DNA of 64,000 nt from Actinoplanes sp. L3-i22. Lineage in GTDB: Bacteria; Actinomycetota; Actinomycetes; Mycobacteriales; Micromonosporaceae. A program made the translations under genes and the position numbers. Below, piece by piece: positions 41,992 through 51,479 of this stretch. Under the pieces are notes generated by a model that was given only the letters and a program-made list of their open reading frames with translations, made no database searches and was not told the DNA's origin. The stretch covers positions 2,600,001 to 2,664,000 of the forward strand of contig NZ_AP024745.1 in NCBI RefSeq assembly GCF_019704555.1. The letters are read 5' to 3'. How positions within the stretch are numbered: position 1 is the first letter of the stretch; every line of letters begins with the position of its first letter.

Positions 41992-42962
41992 ACGGTCTCG
42001 AAGAGTGTGAAGGTGCGCAGGTCTTGGACGCTAGTTGGTCCGTTTTCCCGTAACTTCCGTTCGAGTAGACGTGTCAGGGGGCCGAGGATCGGTTCGTCGA
42101 TGTCGAAGAGGGTTTCGGCTTGTTCGTCTCGCGGGTCGCGGAAGCCGACGCCTTGGACGGGGTCGACTTCCCACAGGCTGTCTTTCATCTTCTGCACGCC
42201 GAGGGGGTGCCCTGTGCCGAAGACGAGGTAGAGCGGCTGGCCGTGCCGGGGAACGAGCTCGAAGTCCAGCAGGTATTTGAATCCAGCGGTCTTGAGGGTC
42301 TGGCGGTAGCAGGTCAGGATGTGTCGGCTCTTTGCTGCGGGCGCCAGGTCGGTCACGGTTCGCCAGGTGGGGTCACCTCCGAAGAGTTCGTCGCCGGCCT
42401 CACCCATGTCGCTGACGAACCGGACGAAGTGCTGAGGGAAGAAGGTGACGATGACTTCGCTGGACACGTTCGTCGCGAGACGTTTGAGGAGACGGTAGGG
42501 AATCGGGGCATTTCCCCATGAATCAAGATTGGCGAAGATCGGCTTGCCCCAGGCGTGCATCCCGTCCAGGGCTGCTTCGAGATGGTCCTTGCAGGTGCCG
42601 GTGACGACTTTGACCGGCATCGCATCCTCGGATCGTGGCCGCTTCGGGAAGGTCTCTTTCAGCGTCTTGTTGAGCAGGTCGGTGCATCGCTTGTCGTCAT
42701 CGACGAAGATGATCCGCGCGACCCCTTTGTCCGCTGGGACTTGGCTGGTGAGAGCCTTGATGGCGACAATGGGAGAGCCAAACTCTCCGCCACTGTAGAT
42801 GCCGGGGCCGGAGAAGCCCTCGGCATACGTCACTGACGGCCACGGCTTCGATCGGCGGTTCAGGAGGATGGGGAACCATCGCTCCAGATAGCGACGGTAG
42901 ATGTCGTGCTTGGCGCCTGTGTGCTCATCGCGTTTCCACGGCACGTCGCCTTTGACCGGCAT
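41835..42962 (-). CDS. tcmP: Three-Cys-motif partner protein TcmP
   Basis: A 375-aa protein whose start KRDEHTGAKHDIYRRYLERWFPILL followed by YAEGFSGPGIYSGGEFGSPI matches the TcmP family, soluble proteins always found near a three-Cys-motif (Gp37/Gp68-like) protein. The N-terminal half has a Rossmann-like, methyltransferase-like pattern (TYAEGFSGPG, RIIFVDDD). The C-terminus looks like a winged helix (TLFETVYRPEHVIRSLI). Its partner is encoded 91 nt upstream on the same strand. The pair occurs in phages and defence islands; biochemical role not known to me. Confidence 0.82.
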   Translation of the reverse strand: MPVKGDVPWKRDEHTGAKHDIYRRYLERWFPILLNRRSKPWPSVTYAEGFSGPGIYSGGEFGSPIVAIKALTSQVPADKGVARIIFVDDDKRCTDLLNKTLKETFPKRPRSEDAMPVKVVTGTCKDHLEAALDGMHAWGKPIFANLDSWGNAPIPYRLLKRLATNVSSEVIVTFFPQHFVRFVSDMGEAGDELFGGDPTWRTVTDLAPAAKSRHILTCYRQTLKTAGFKYLLDFELVPRHGQPLYLVFGTGHPLGVQKMKDSLWEVDPVQGVGFRDPRDEQAETLFDIDEPILGPLTRLLERKLRENGPTSVQDLRTFTLFETVYRPEHVIRSLIPLLEKGIIRTGDRKPLKIRSLVHHTSAPLDPHGAPQSMAL

Positions 42963-43053
42963 ACACCCTCCTGGCTACAAATAGTCAGGAGTCAGTCTCT
43001 CACCGCTACCAAGGCAAAGGGAACCCGTCAGTCAGCGACCGGAGCGGCTGGAC

Positions 43054-43809
43054 TCATGCCGGCGCGATGGAGGCCCGGCGAGGCATGGCTGAGTGTTTGC
43101 GCCCGTCGAGGTCACGTCCACCGGCCTTCGGCGTCCGCCCGCCCCATTGCTTGAAGAAGAATGCAGTTCCAGAGGCTTCACATTGATCGCGGATCCCTCG
43201 TACCCAATCTGGATCCATCGGCCGGCAGTTGCTCCCGGACTCACCGCCGACGATCAGCCAGTCGATCCCAGTCAGGTTGAGAGCGGGAAGGGGGCCGAGC
43301 AGCGGTTCGGCGGAGACGAACAGCACGGCTGCGGGTACACCCCGCAGCTCATCGACTCTGCTCAACTGGTCAACGCTCTCGACGCTGACCCCCATCCATA
43401 CGTTCGGCGGCCAGTCGAGAAGCGGGGCGACCTTCGCGAGTCGAGCCGCGCGTTTGGTGAGTACCTGGTAGGTATGCCGGGGCGTCTCTCGCATGACATC
43501 GAATACCTGACTGACATAGTCCAGCGGAACCCGCGCGTGGAACAAGTCGGACATGGAGTTGACGAAGACGACGCGTGACTCCCGCCAGCGACGGGGAATG
43601 TCCAAGGCGTCGCGGTGAACTGTGACTCCGAAGCCTGGGCCCGATGTTCGGGGGTCGCCGTCGGCTTGGTACTTAGCGGACCCCATGGCCTTCAGCCTCT
43701 TGGCAAGGGAGAGGGCGTAACAGTTGTCGCACCCGGGTGAGACACGGTCACATCCGGTCGTCGGGTTCCATGTCGCCTCGGTCCACTCGATGCTGCTGCG
43801 GTCTGCCAT
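43054..43809 (-). CDS. Three-Cys-motif phage Gp37/Gp68-family protein
   Basis: A 251-aa protein beginning SSIEWTEATWNPTTGCDRVSPGCDNCYA, with Cys20, Cys27 and Cys30 forming the CX6CX2C motif that resembles a radical-SAM iron-sulfur site. The following VTVHRDALDIPRRW, VFVNSMSDLFHARVP and 'WMGVSVES' blocks are typical of the Gp37/Gp68 (DUF5131) family. It is probably an iron-sulfur enzyme working with the TcmP protein encoded downstream. It lies between the CBASS operon and a type I restriction system, in keeping with a mobile or defence role. Confidence 0.83.
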   Translation of the reverse strand: MADRSSIEWTEATWNPTTGCDRVSPGCDNCYALSLAKRLKAMGSAKYQADGDPRTSGPGFGVTVHRDALDIPRRWRESRVVFVNSMSDLFHARVPLDYVSQVFDVMRETPRHTYQVLTKRAARLAKVAPLLDWPPNVWMGVSVESVDQLSRVDELRGVPAAVLFVSAEPLLGPLPALNLTGIDWLIVGGESGSNCRPMDPDWVRGIRDQCEASGTAFFFKQWGGRTPKAGGRDLDGRKHSAMPRRASIAPA

Positions 43810-43947
43810 CAGATCACCTCCCCTGAGGTACCAATACTGTCGAACATCTGTTCTGTAAGGAAGAGATCACGCGATGTTGCACTCGACTGGTATCTGCGAC
43901 CGACCGTGGAGCGTGGGGCACATGCGATCTGCTGCGGCTCCACTCCA

Positions 43948-45435
43948 CTACAGCTGATCCACCCCCGTGGCCGCCTCCAAAGCGGCGGCGACGGCTTCGA
44001 ACTCGACGAGCGCGGCGGTGAGATCCTCAACGATCTCGCGGGCTATGACCTCGGGGGCGGGCAGATTGGCCATGTCTTCGAGAGACTCGTCACGAAGCCA
44101 GGTGATGTCGAGGTTGGTCTTGTCGCGAGCGATTAGCTCGTCGTACGTGAAAGGCTTGAACCGTTCGGTTTCAACTCGCTCGGAGCGGAGTTTTCCCGGC
44201 AGGTAGCTGGCGACGAAGTCGTCAAGGTGGGTCCGGCGCAGCGGGTTCTGCTTCAGGGTGAAGTGCTGGTTGGTCCGCAGGTCGTAGATCCACAGCCGGT
44301 CAGTCCAGGGACGTTCCGCGGCGGGCTTTTTGTCGAAGAACAGCACATTGGCCTTGACACCCTGGGCGTAGAAGATCCCGGTGGGCAGCCGCAGCATGGT
44401 GTGCAGGTCGAAGTCGTGGAGCAAGCGACGGCGCAGAGTTTCGCCGGCACCGCCCTCGAACAGCACGTTGTCGGGAAGAACCACCGCAGCGCGACCGTGG
44501 ATAGCGAGAATGGTGGCGATGTGCTGCACGAAGTTGAGCTGCTTGTTGGCGGTGGTGACCCGGAAGTCGGTGCGGGAGATGGCCCGCTCCTCGCCGGCCT
44601 CCCGACCGTCCGCACCGACCATCGTCAAGGACGACTTACGGCCGAACGGCGGGTTCGACAGCACGACTGAATAGCGGTCACCGGGGTCGGCGATCAAGGC
44701 ATCCTTGACGTCGATGAGGCTGTCCCCGGTGGGGGTGCCGATGCCATGCAGCAGCAGGTTCATCGCGGCGAGCCGGGCAGTGCCATCCACCAGCTCGACG
44801 CCGTGCACAAATCCGTCACGCAGGTGAGTGCGTTCGGCCGGGGTCAGAGTTTCGGCGTTGCGGGCAGCGTGGTCGTGAGCTGCGAGCAAGAACCCACCGG
44901 TCCCCGCTGCCGGGTCGACCACGGTGTCACGAACGGTCGGGCGTACGCAGTCAACCATCGCCTGGATGACCGCGCGCGGCGTGAAGTACTGCCCGGCGCC
45001 GGACTTGATGTCCTCGGCGCCCTTGGACAACAGTTCCTCGTACGCGTCGCCCTTGACGTCCGTGCCGGTCGCCGACCAATTCTCCTTGTCGATCAGGTCC
45101 TTGATCAGGCGCTTGAGCTTGGACGGGTCCTGGATGCGGTTCTGCGCCTTGCGGTAGATCGTGCCCAGCGTGCCGGGCTGCCGCGCCAGCTCCTCCAGGA
45201 TGTGACGGTAGGTGACTTCCAGGTCATCACCTTCGGCGTCGAGTAGCCGCTGCCACGAGCAACTCTCGGGGACGATGCGTTCCGGTCGCAGCGGACGAGT
45301 TTCCCGCTCATGAGCCATCTTCAGGAACAGCAGGTATGTCAGCTGCTCGGTGTACTCAATCGTGCCTACCCCATCGTCGCGGAGGACGTGGCAGTACGAC
45401 CACAACTTGTCTACAAGCCGCCGCGCCTCAGACAC
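43948..45435 (-). CDS. hsdM: Type I restriction-modification DNA methyltransferase subunit HsdM
   Basis: A 495-aa N6-adenine methyltransferase. GTG 45435 was chosen because GAGGAG lies 7 nt upstream; TTG 45450 is less likely. The N-terminal HsdM helical domain (ARRLVDKLWSYCHVLRDDGV) is followed by the SAM site DPAAGTGGFLLAA and catalytic NPPFG. With HsdS it methylates host DNA; with HsdR it forms the restriction complex. Last gene of hsdR-hsdS-hsdM, overlapping hsdS by 8 nt. Confidence 0.93.
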   Translation of the reverse strand: MSEARRLVDKLWSYCHVLRDDGVGTIEYTEQLTYLLFLKMAHERETRPLRPERIVPESCSWQRLLDAEGDDLEVTYRHILEELARQPGTLGTIYRKAQNRIQDPSKLKRLIKDLIDKENWSATGTDVKGDAYEELLSKGAEDIKSGAGQYFTPRAVIQAMVDCVRPTVRDTVVDPAAGTGGFLLAAHDHAARNAETLTPAERTHLRDGFVHGVELVDGTARLAAMNLLLHGIGTPTGDSLIDVKDALIADPGDRYSVVLSNPPFGRKSSLTMVGADGREAGEERAISRTDFRVTTANKQLNFVQHIATILAIHGRAAVVLPDNVLFEGGAGETLRRRLLHDFDLHTMLRLPTGIFYAQGVKANVLFFDKKPAAERPWTDRLWIYDLRTNQHFTLKQNPLRRTHLDDFVASYLPGKLRSERVETERFKPFTYDELIARDKTNLDITWLRDESLEDMANLPAPEVIAREIVEDLTAALVEFEAVAAALEAATGVDQL

Positions 45436-46786
45436 CCGCCAACTCCTCAACCATATCTACGTCACATGCCAGCCCGGTCAACCGCCCGGTAAAGGCCGCA
45501 TCCAGAAGCGACTTACGCAAGGCCTCTGATCGGGCCAAGCTAGACGTCACCTGCTTGGTCAGCCGATCAATGCCGGCGAGCTGATCACTGATTTGTTGCA
45601 CCAACCCCGTCTGCATATCTCGCGGAGGGATCGGCAAAGGCATTAGCCGAATTTTAGACAGGCTGATCGAGGCAAGGTTGGTGGTCTGCTTGCCGTTATG
45701 TTCGGCCCAAGGCGCGCCCAATGTATTCGCCGCCCATGAGAGAAGCCGTGGATCGATCCTATCGTCTCGCACCCGGGCACGGAAGACGTGGTTCTGGTGG
45801 ATGCAATCGTCGATCTGACCCTCCCAGATCCAACCCCGGGCGAGTTTGTCGCGGTCTCCGCCTTCGTTAAGTAGGACATCGCCGGGCTTCAGCCGAAGCG
45901 CAGCGGCTTTTGACGGAGCGACCCGGATCGTGGCAACGTAGTCCAGCCTGAGGTGGCCACGTTGAACATTCGCCACCCTCAAGTAAGGAACCTCAACGAA
46001 TGCCGGATCGTCCTGTCGCTTAGAGTCTTTCGTAACCCCGCCAACGACATCAGCGACATCAGCGAGTCGTAGCCATTGCCAGCCGTTAGGCAAAAGGGGG
46101 AAGGCCCCGTCATCCACGCCGACCTCAGGCGGCAAACGATGCTCGCGCGGGCCGGGAAGATTTGCCCCAGTCAGGGCTTCGCGCAGAAAAGCCTCACGTA
46201 ACGCTGAAAGCCTTCGCGTCGAACGAATGAGTCCGGCTTCGGCGGCATCGAGTCTCGAAAGATGGTCTTCAAGAATATCAACGATTCGCCGCTGTTCTGA
46301 AATGTCTGGGAAGCTGAAAGGAATGCTACGTACATCGCCTCCAGCGATCCCGGACTGCCCAGCTGTCGTTTTAATCCGAGGCTCAAGGAAGCTGCGCACG
46401 GATTGCGATTCCAGATATAAAGCAGCAAATCGACTGTCGATTACGTCAGGCCTTAAAACTACCCTTATCAACTTGTCAGGATGCAATAACGGTCCAGCAT
46501 GCTTCGGGACTAGCGCACACCTGCCGACCAGGTCCCGGCTGCCGTTGTAGCGCGTAAGGAGAAGATCGCCGGGATCAATAGAAAACTTCGCTACCGTCTC
46601 CGCTTCGATCCCGTCGACGTATTTACGAGCAGTCAAGTCCAGCCTTCCGCCCTTAACCGCCGAGATGCGAAGGATCGGAATTCCTCCTGGCTCGTCGGAC
46701 GGCCGTCGCGCGAAAATGCCGTTGCGAATCGAAATGGCGATATTGCCCAAATTGTCGGTGCGCCATCCGGCCGGAAGGGTGTTCAT
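45428..46786 (-). CDS. hsdS: Type I restriction-modification specificity subunit HsdS
   Basis: A 452-aa specificity subunit with two target-recognition domains (about 5-190 and 225-410), each ended by a long helix (ISEQRRIVDILEDHLSRLDAAEAGLI; DMQTGLVQQISDQLAGIDRLTKQV) that sets spacing of the two half-sites. Parts of the gene are less GC-rich than the neighbours, as expected for recognition domains that recombine between lineages. It overlaps hsdR by 4 nt (ATGA-type) and hsdM by 8 nt. The DNA target cannot be deduced by eye. Confidence 0.92.
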   Translation of the reverse strand: MNTLPAGWRTDNLGNIAISIRNGIFARRPSDEPGGIPILRISAVKGGRLDLTARKYVDGIEAETVAKFSIDPGDLLLTRYNGSRDLVGRCALVPKHAGPLLHPDKLIRVVLRPDVIDSRFAALYLESQSVRSFLEPRIKTTAGQSGIAGGDVRSIPFSFPDISEQRRIVDILEDHLSRLDAAEAGLIRSTRRLSALREAFLREALTGANLPGPREHRLPPEVGVDDGAFPLLPNGWQWLRLADVADVVGGVTKDSKRQDDPAFVEVPYLRVANVQRGHLRLDYVATIRVAPSKAAALRLKPGDVLLNEGGDRDKLARGWIWEGQIDDCIHQNHVFRARVRDDRIDPRLLSWAANTLGAPWAEHNGKQTTNLASISLSKIRLMPLPIPPRDMQTGLVQQISDQLAGIDRLTKQVTSSLARSEALRKSLLDAAFTGRLTGLACDVDMVEELAGV

Positions 46787-49548
46787 GCGGTGAGTTCGGT
46801 GTTGAGTTGGTCGACCAGGTCCGCGGTGGCCGGGCCGAGGTCGCGGATGGCACCATCGATGCCGCCACGTTCGGTGAACGGGGCGTTATCGAGGTCGTCG
46901 GGGTTGATGCCGGCGGATGCAGCGATCACTTGGGCCATGCGGTCGAGCCACCACCTTTGTGTGTCAGTCAGGCAAACGCCTGCTTGTTCTTGCTGGCGCA
47001 GCCAGCCCGCGTACCGTTCCCGGACCTTCTCTGCGTAAGGCACGAGGTGATCATCTTGCCCGACGGTGTATCGGATCAACGAGACCAGGTCGGTTAGGGT
47101 ACGCCGGTCGTTGTGCCAACGGACCCGGGTGGTGTCGATCGCGGCGTACGCGGCCCAGATCAGGTCGGGTGTCCAATTGCGGGGCGGGCGCTGGATCCTG
47201 TCGGCGAGTTCCTGGATGTCGGCGAAAGAGATCTTCCGGTCCCGAGCCTCGGTGAGCAACTGGATCGCGGTGATCTCGTCGCGGTGTTCGGTGAGGTAGT
47301 CGCGCCAGGAATCGACGATGGACTGGGCGCGGGAGGTGTCGACCACCCCGTAAGCGTCTTCCAGGGCGTCGACGCTGACCTCGTCGATGATTCGGTCGTG
47401 CGCTCGGCGCAGTTCGAGGATCCGAGCGCGAAGGTCGGGGTTGGCGGCGATCGGGCGGACCGCCGCATCAAGCAGGTTTTGGATGGCGGCGGCCGGATCG
47501 GCCGCTGTCGCGGTGATGCGCGCTTGGGTGTCGGGGTCGACGGCGTCTACCAGGCCGCGGACGATGTCGCGGACCGGGGCCCCGGCGACCTGGTCGAGCT
47601 CGACACGTTCTGCTGGTGTGAGCTTTAGTTCCAGCGCCGCCAGCCGGGACGCCAGGGTCGCCGTCTCCGCCTCAGTCAGGGTGAGGGTGGCGGCCTTGTC
47701 CAGGAGTTTTTGCAGGCTGATGTTCTTGTCGCGGTTCAGGGGCGGGTCGACGAAGTCGTGTTCGGTGACCCCGACCGCATCCACGATCACGAACCGGGTC
47801 TTCTCGGCGGCATCGGGGGTGACGGCCTGGAAGTCGGCGGAGGCGATAGTGCGAGCGCCACGACCCTTCATCTGCTCGAAGTACGCAGCGGAGCGCACGT
47901 CACGCAAGAAGAACACGCACTCCAGCGGCTTGACGTCCGTGCCGGTGGCGATCATGTCGACGGTCACCGCGATCCGCAGGCTCGCCGATGTACGGAATGC
48001 TTGAAGGTGACCTTTCGGGTCTTTAGCCTGATAAGTGATCTTCGCCGCGAAGTCGTTGCCCTTGCCGAAGACTTCCCGCACGGTAGTGACGACCTCCTCG
48101 GCGTGCGCGTCGTCCTTGCAGAAGATCAGAGTCTTCGGAACGGTACTGCGGCCGGGGAAGATCTCGGTGAACAGCCGATCGCGGAACGTTTCGAGCACGA
48201 GCCGGATCTGCGAGGTCGCGGTGACCGCCCGATCGAGCTGGCGTTTGGTGTATTCGAGGTCATCATCGAGGGTTTGCAGGCGCTGCACCCGAGTGCGACG
48301 GTCGACGGCCGGCACTACGGTCCCGGCTTCGATGGTGGAGCCCTGCTCGCTGATCTGCGTGCGGATGCGGTACAGGTCGAAGTCCACGTTGACGTTGTCG
48401 GCCACCGACTGAGGGTAGGTGTACTCCGACACCAGGTTCTGCCGGAAGAACCCGAAGGTCTGTTTGCCGGGTGTCGCGGTCAGCCCGACGATGTGTGCGT
48501 CGAAGTACTCCAGAACGCGTCGCCACACCCCGTAGATCGAGCGGTGAGCCTCGTCGACGATCACCAGATCGAACGTCTCCGGCGGAATCTGCTGCTGATA
48601 GGTGACGCTCACCGGCTCGTCCGGGACGAAACCATCCAGCCCGGGATCGTCGTCGGCAGAAACAGTGTCGCCACAGAGTGCCTTGTAGACCCGCTGGATG
48701 GTCGAGATGACCACACTGGAACTGGCCAGCATGCCCGCTCCGGTCAGCTTGTCGACGTTGTACAGCTCAGTGAAGCGGCGCCCGTCGCCCGGGGTCCGAT
48801 AGTTCTGGAACTCCGCCACCGTCTGGTCAGCGAGGTTGTTCCGGTCGACCAGGAACAACACCCGTCCGAAGCCGCCGTACTTGAGCAGCCGGTAGCTTTC
48901 GGTCACTGCGGTGAACGTCTTGCCCGCACCCGTGGCCATCTGCACCAGCGACCGGTCAAACCGCTGCTCGGCCAAGGAGCGCTCGATCCCGCTGATCGCG
49001 GTGACCTGCGCCGGCCGCAGTCCCTCCGCAGGCAGGGCCGGGAGGTGACGGACCTTCGCCCGCCACGTCGGGCGGTCCGGGGCTGCCTGGGCGTCGCGCA
49101 CGAACCGGGCAAGCGTCTCCGGCCGGGGAAACGTGAACACGAGGCGGGCGCGCGGCTGAGGGTCGTAGCCGTTGGTGAAATGGGTCTCGGAGCCGCTCGC
49201 TTCGAACACGAACGGCAACCGGTCGTCTCGGGTCAGCGCCCGCAGGCGTACGGCCGCGGGTAGGCCGGTGGCGTACATGGCCGACTGCCACTCGACCCCG
49301 GACAAGGCCGTTCCGACAGGCTTGGCTTCGATCACCCCGACTACCTGCTGATTTACGTACAGCAGGTAGTCGACTCGGCCGTGCCCTGCTGCCATGATCG
49401 ATTCGCGGACCGCAACGCCAGGCCCGGCGAACAGGTTCAGCGCAGATTTGTCCTGCACCTGCCACCCGGCCTCAGTGAGCTGCCGATCGATCATGACGCG
49501 GGCCCTCTGCTCGGCCTGAAGCCGAATCTCACTCACCGAATCCGCCAC
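46783..49548 (-). CDS. hsdR: Type I restriction endonuclease subunit HsdR
   Basis: A 921-aa motor-nuclease subunit. The N-terminal nuclease has the PD-(D/E)XK elements GRVDYLLYV and GVIEAKPVG. The SF2 helicase has Walker A MATGAGKTFTAV, DEAH box VDEAHRSIYG and motif III LTATP. The C-terminal third matches the EcoEI-type R-subunit domain, so this is an EcoEI-like system. It pumps DNA and cuts unmodified invaders. The start GTG 49548 lacks a clear RBS; GTG 49536 is an alternative. A methyltransferase gene ends only 9 nt upstream. Confidence 0.93.
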   Translation of the reverse strand: MADSVSEIRLQAEQRARVMIDRQLTEAGWQVQDKSALNLFAGPGVAVRESIMAAGHGRVDYLLYVNQQVVGVIEAKPVGTALSGVEWQSAMYATGLPAAVRLRALTRDDRLPFVFEASGSETHFTNGYDPQPRARLVFTFPRPETLARFVRDAQAAPDRPTWRAKVRHLPALPAEGLRPAQVTAISGIERSLAEQRFDRSLVQMATGAGKTFTAVTESYRLLKYGGFGRVLFLVDRNNLADQTVAEFQNYRTPGDGRRFTELYNVDKLTGAGMLASSSVVISTIQRVYKALCGDTVSADDDPGLDGFVPDEPVSVTYQQQIPPETFDLVIVDEAHRSIYGVWRRVLEYFDAHIVGLTATPGKQTFGFFRQNLVSEYTYPQSVADNVNVDFDLYRIRTQISEQGSTIEAGTVVPAVDRRTRVQRLQTLDDDLEYTKRQLDRAVTATSQIRLVLETFRDRLFTEIFPGRSTVPKTLIFCKDDAHAEEVVTTVREVFGKGNDFAAKITYQAKDPKGHLQAFRTSASLRIAVTVDMIATGTDVKPLECVFFLRDVRSAAYFEQMKGRGARTIASADFQAVTPDAAEKTRFVIVDAVGVTEHDFVDPPLNRDKNISLQKLLDKAATLTLTEAETATLASRLAALELKLTPAERVELDQVAGAPVRDIVRGLVDAVDPDTQARITATAADPAAAIQNLLDAAVRPIAANPDLRARILELRRAHDRIIDEVSVDALEDAYGVVDTSRAQSIVDSWRDYLTEHRDEITAIQLLTEARDRKISFADIQELADRIQRPPRNWTPDLIWAAYAAIDTTRVRWHNDRRTLTDLVSLIRYTVGQDDHLVPYAEKVRERYAGWLRQQEQAGVCLTDTQRWWLDRMAQVIAASAGINPDDLDNAPFTERGGIDGAIRDLGPATADLVDQLNTELTA

Positions 49549-49557
49549 GTGACTACG

Positions 49558-50385
49558 CTAACGGACCGAGTCGAATGCCGGGAGCCCGCTACCACGCCGC
49601 CGGCCGATCCGGATGAGGAACTCGTTTTCTTCGGGGAAGACGTCGTTGTCACTGAACTCGGCCAACGTCCGAGCGATGGCCACCTCGAAGTCGGCAAGCC
49701 GGTCCCCGAACAGATGAGGGGCGGCAAACGAAGTCGAGTAGAGGTAGCCGAGGATCGTCTCGGTCGACCAGAGACGGCGTACTGGGACGCGTAGCTCTTC
49801 GACCTGGCAGAACTGAGACTCCTGCATGATTTCGCTGTAGGGGCGGTCGTGGTGGCTGAATATGCCTGTTCCAGCCCGGCGTCGCTCTCCCAAAAAAAAG
49901 TCCAGGATGACGGCGCGAACGGCATCTTCCCAAGGGCTGCCTGCCGCCCAGAAGCTGTTGTCGCCGAAGATCACTACGGCGCCGTCCGGAGCAACCTGAG
50001 TGGCTAGTCGTTCTAGCACAGTTGCTTGATCGAGCCAGTGGAATGCCCGGCAGATAGTGACCAGATCGGCGTGCCAGTCCTCGGGTGGTGTGAATTCTTC
50101 CGCTGAGCAGCATTGCAGAGTCATTCGTGTATTTTTGGGGACTTTGGCGCGTACAGCCGCTTCGGCAGAAGTCAGCATGTCTGCGTCTGTGTCGATGGCG
50201 ATGATGTCGTCGAACCTGGTCAGCAGTGCCTCGACGACGAGCCCCGTTCCGGTGCCGATGTCCAGAAGCCGTCTTGGATGTCGGCCAAGGACCGCAGCGG
50301 CCAGGATTTCGGCGACATCTCGCGGGATGCCGGGGCGGTATTTGCGGTAGTGCTCGGCGGTTCCGGCGAACGTACTCATCGACAT
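49558..50385 (-). CDS. Class I SAM-dependent methyltransferase, possibly a tailoring enzyme of the lanthipeptide cluster
   Basis: A 275-aa (or 273-aa, from ATG 50379 with better-spaced GGAGAG) methyltransferase. Motif I is LLDIGTGTGLVVEAL, with acidic motif IIAIDTDADML and a second-strand ICRAFHWLD block. It resembles small-molecule methyltransferases. It follows the unknown helical protein of the lanthipeptide cluster by 14 nt and precedes hsdR by 9 nt, so it may be transcribed with either. Its substrate could be the peptide, but that is inference from position. Confidence 0.75.
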   Translation of the reverse strand: MSMSTFAGTAEHYRKYRPGIPRDVAEILAAAVLGRHPRRLLDIGTGTGLVVEALLTRFDDIIAIDTDADMLTSAEAAVRAKVPKNTRMTLQCCSAEEFTPPEDWHADLVTICRAFHWLDQATVLERLATQVAPDGAVVIFGDNSFWAAGSPWEDAVRAVILDFFLGERRRAGTGIFSHHDRPYSEIMQESQFCQVEELRVPVRRLWSTETILGYLYSTSFAAPHLFGDRLADFEVAIARTLAEFSDNDVFPEENEFLIRIGRRRGSGLPAFDSVR

Positions 50386-50399
50386 CTCTCCGCGGGAAT

Positions 50400-51479
50400 C
50401 TACTTGTTTCCGGAAATCGACGTTACTGTCCTTGGCCGCGGACTGCGTATCACCTGCTCAATCCTGATCAGTAGCCGGTTCAGCTGGGCCAGGGATTCGG
50501 TAGGGATGCGTCCGCGGTCAAGGCCGCATGCGCGGACAACTTGCCTGAGGCTTCGGACTTGTTCGGCGGTGGCGAGTTTTCGGCAGCCGGGGTGGGCGAG
50601 GACGTCTCGGGCGGCGTACCCGTCGCGGTGGGCATGGTGCAGGAGGTCCAGGGCGAGGGTGGCTGCCTCGGGTTGTTCGATGCCGGCAGCGTCGATGAGG
50701 CTCAGTTGCAGCCTCGTCCAGAAGACCAACTGGCCTGGTTCGGGTTCAAGGCGTCGGTGTAACTGCGAAGTGTCAGCCCGGTCGGTGTGGGGGCACAGGA
50801 GATTGAGGCAGCCTGTCACGGCGTTCTCCCACGGTTCGCCGGGCACGGTGGTTCGGAGTAGGTGGTCGGCCCGGTTTGTGCGTCCGGCGAGGATATGGGA
50901 GATGACGGCGATCTGTCGGCCGTCGAGCATGCGTTGTCCGATGCCGTGGTGGTGTTCGAGGCGTTGTCGGGCTTCGTCCCAGCGGTCTGCGGATGCCAGG
51001 GCGTGGGCCCCGGTGCCGAGTAGCACCGTCCAGACCCATTGCCGTAGTTCTTGGTGGGCGTCGCCGGTTGGGGTGAGGTCGGCGGTAGTGATGGTGATGC
51101 CGTCGATGGTGACGGTGGTGCGGTCGGTGACGGCCTGGTGGAGGGTTTCGAGGATGGTCCAGGCGGTGGTGCCGTCGGCGGCGCGGATGCGGAGCCGGGC
51201 GAGGTTGACGATGGGTTCGAGGGCGTTGCGGTCGGGGTGTGGTCGGCTGAGGGTGGCGTGGGCGAGGCGGTGGCACCAGTGGCGGGCCAGGTCGTGGGCG
51301 CCGCAGTCGGAGGCGATCAGGGCAGCGAGGTTGAAGACGGCGGTCGCGGTCGCGAGATCCCCTGTCGAGGTGGCTTTGTCGGCGAGGGTGTGCAGGTCCG
51401 CGATGCGTTGGGGTAGTGGGGTGCAGGCGGGTCGGGGCCGGGCGATCAATGGGAATCGGCGGGCGGTGCTGGCGTCCAT
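50400..51479 (-). CDS. Helical TPR-like protein of unknown function in the lanthipeptide cluster
   Basis: A 359-aa protein from ATG 51479 that I do not recognise. It is helical throughout, with repeated Ala/Leu/Arg-rich pairs (ATAVFNLAALIASDCGAHDLARHWCHRLAHATL; LARLRIRAADGTTAWTILETLHQAV) suggesting TPR-like repeats, and ends SLAQLNRLLIRIEQVI. There is no signal peptide, membrane segment or DNA-binding motif visible. The start shares one base with the stop of the SpaB_C-type gene (TGATG), so the protein is tightly coupled to the pathway. It may be a scaffold or regulator. Confidence 0.65.
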   Translation of the reverse strand: MDASTARRFPLIARPRPACTPLPQRIADLHTLADKATSTGDLATATAVFNLAALIASDCGAHDLARHWCHRLAHATLSRPHPDRNALEPIVNLARLRIRAADGTTAWTILETLHQAVTDRTTVTIDGITITTADLTPTGDAHQELRQWVWTVLLGTGAHALASADRWDEARQRLEHHHGIGQRMLDGRQIAVISHILAGRTNRADHLLRTTVPGEPWENAVTGCLNLLCPHTDRADTSQLHRRLEPEPGQLVFWTRLQLSLIDAAGIEQPEAATLALDLLHHAHRDGYAARDVLAHPGCRKLATAEQVRSLRQVVRACGLDRGRIPTESLAQLNRLLIRIEQVIRSPRPRTVTSISGNK

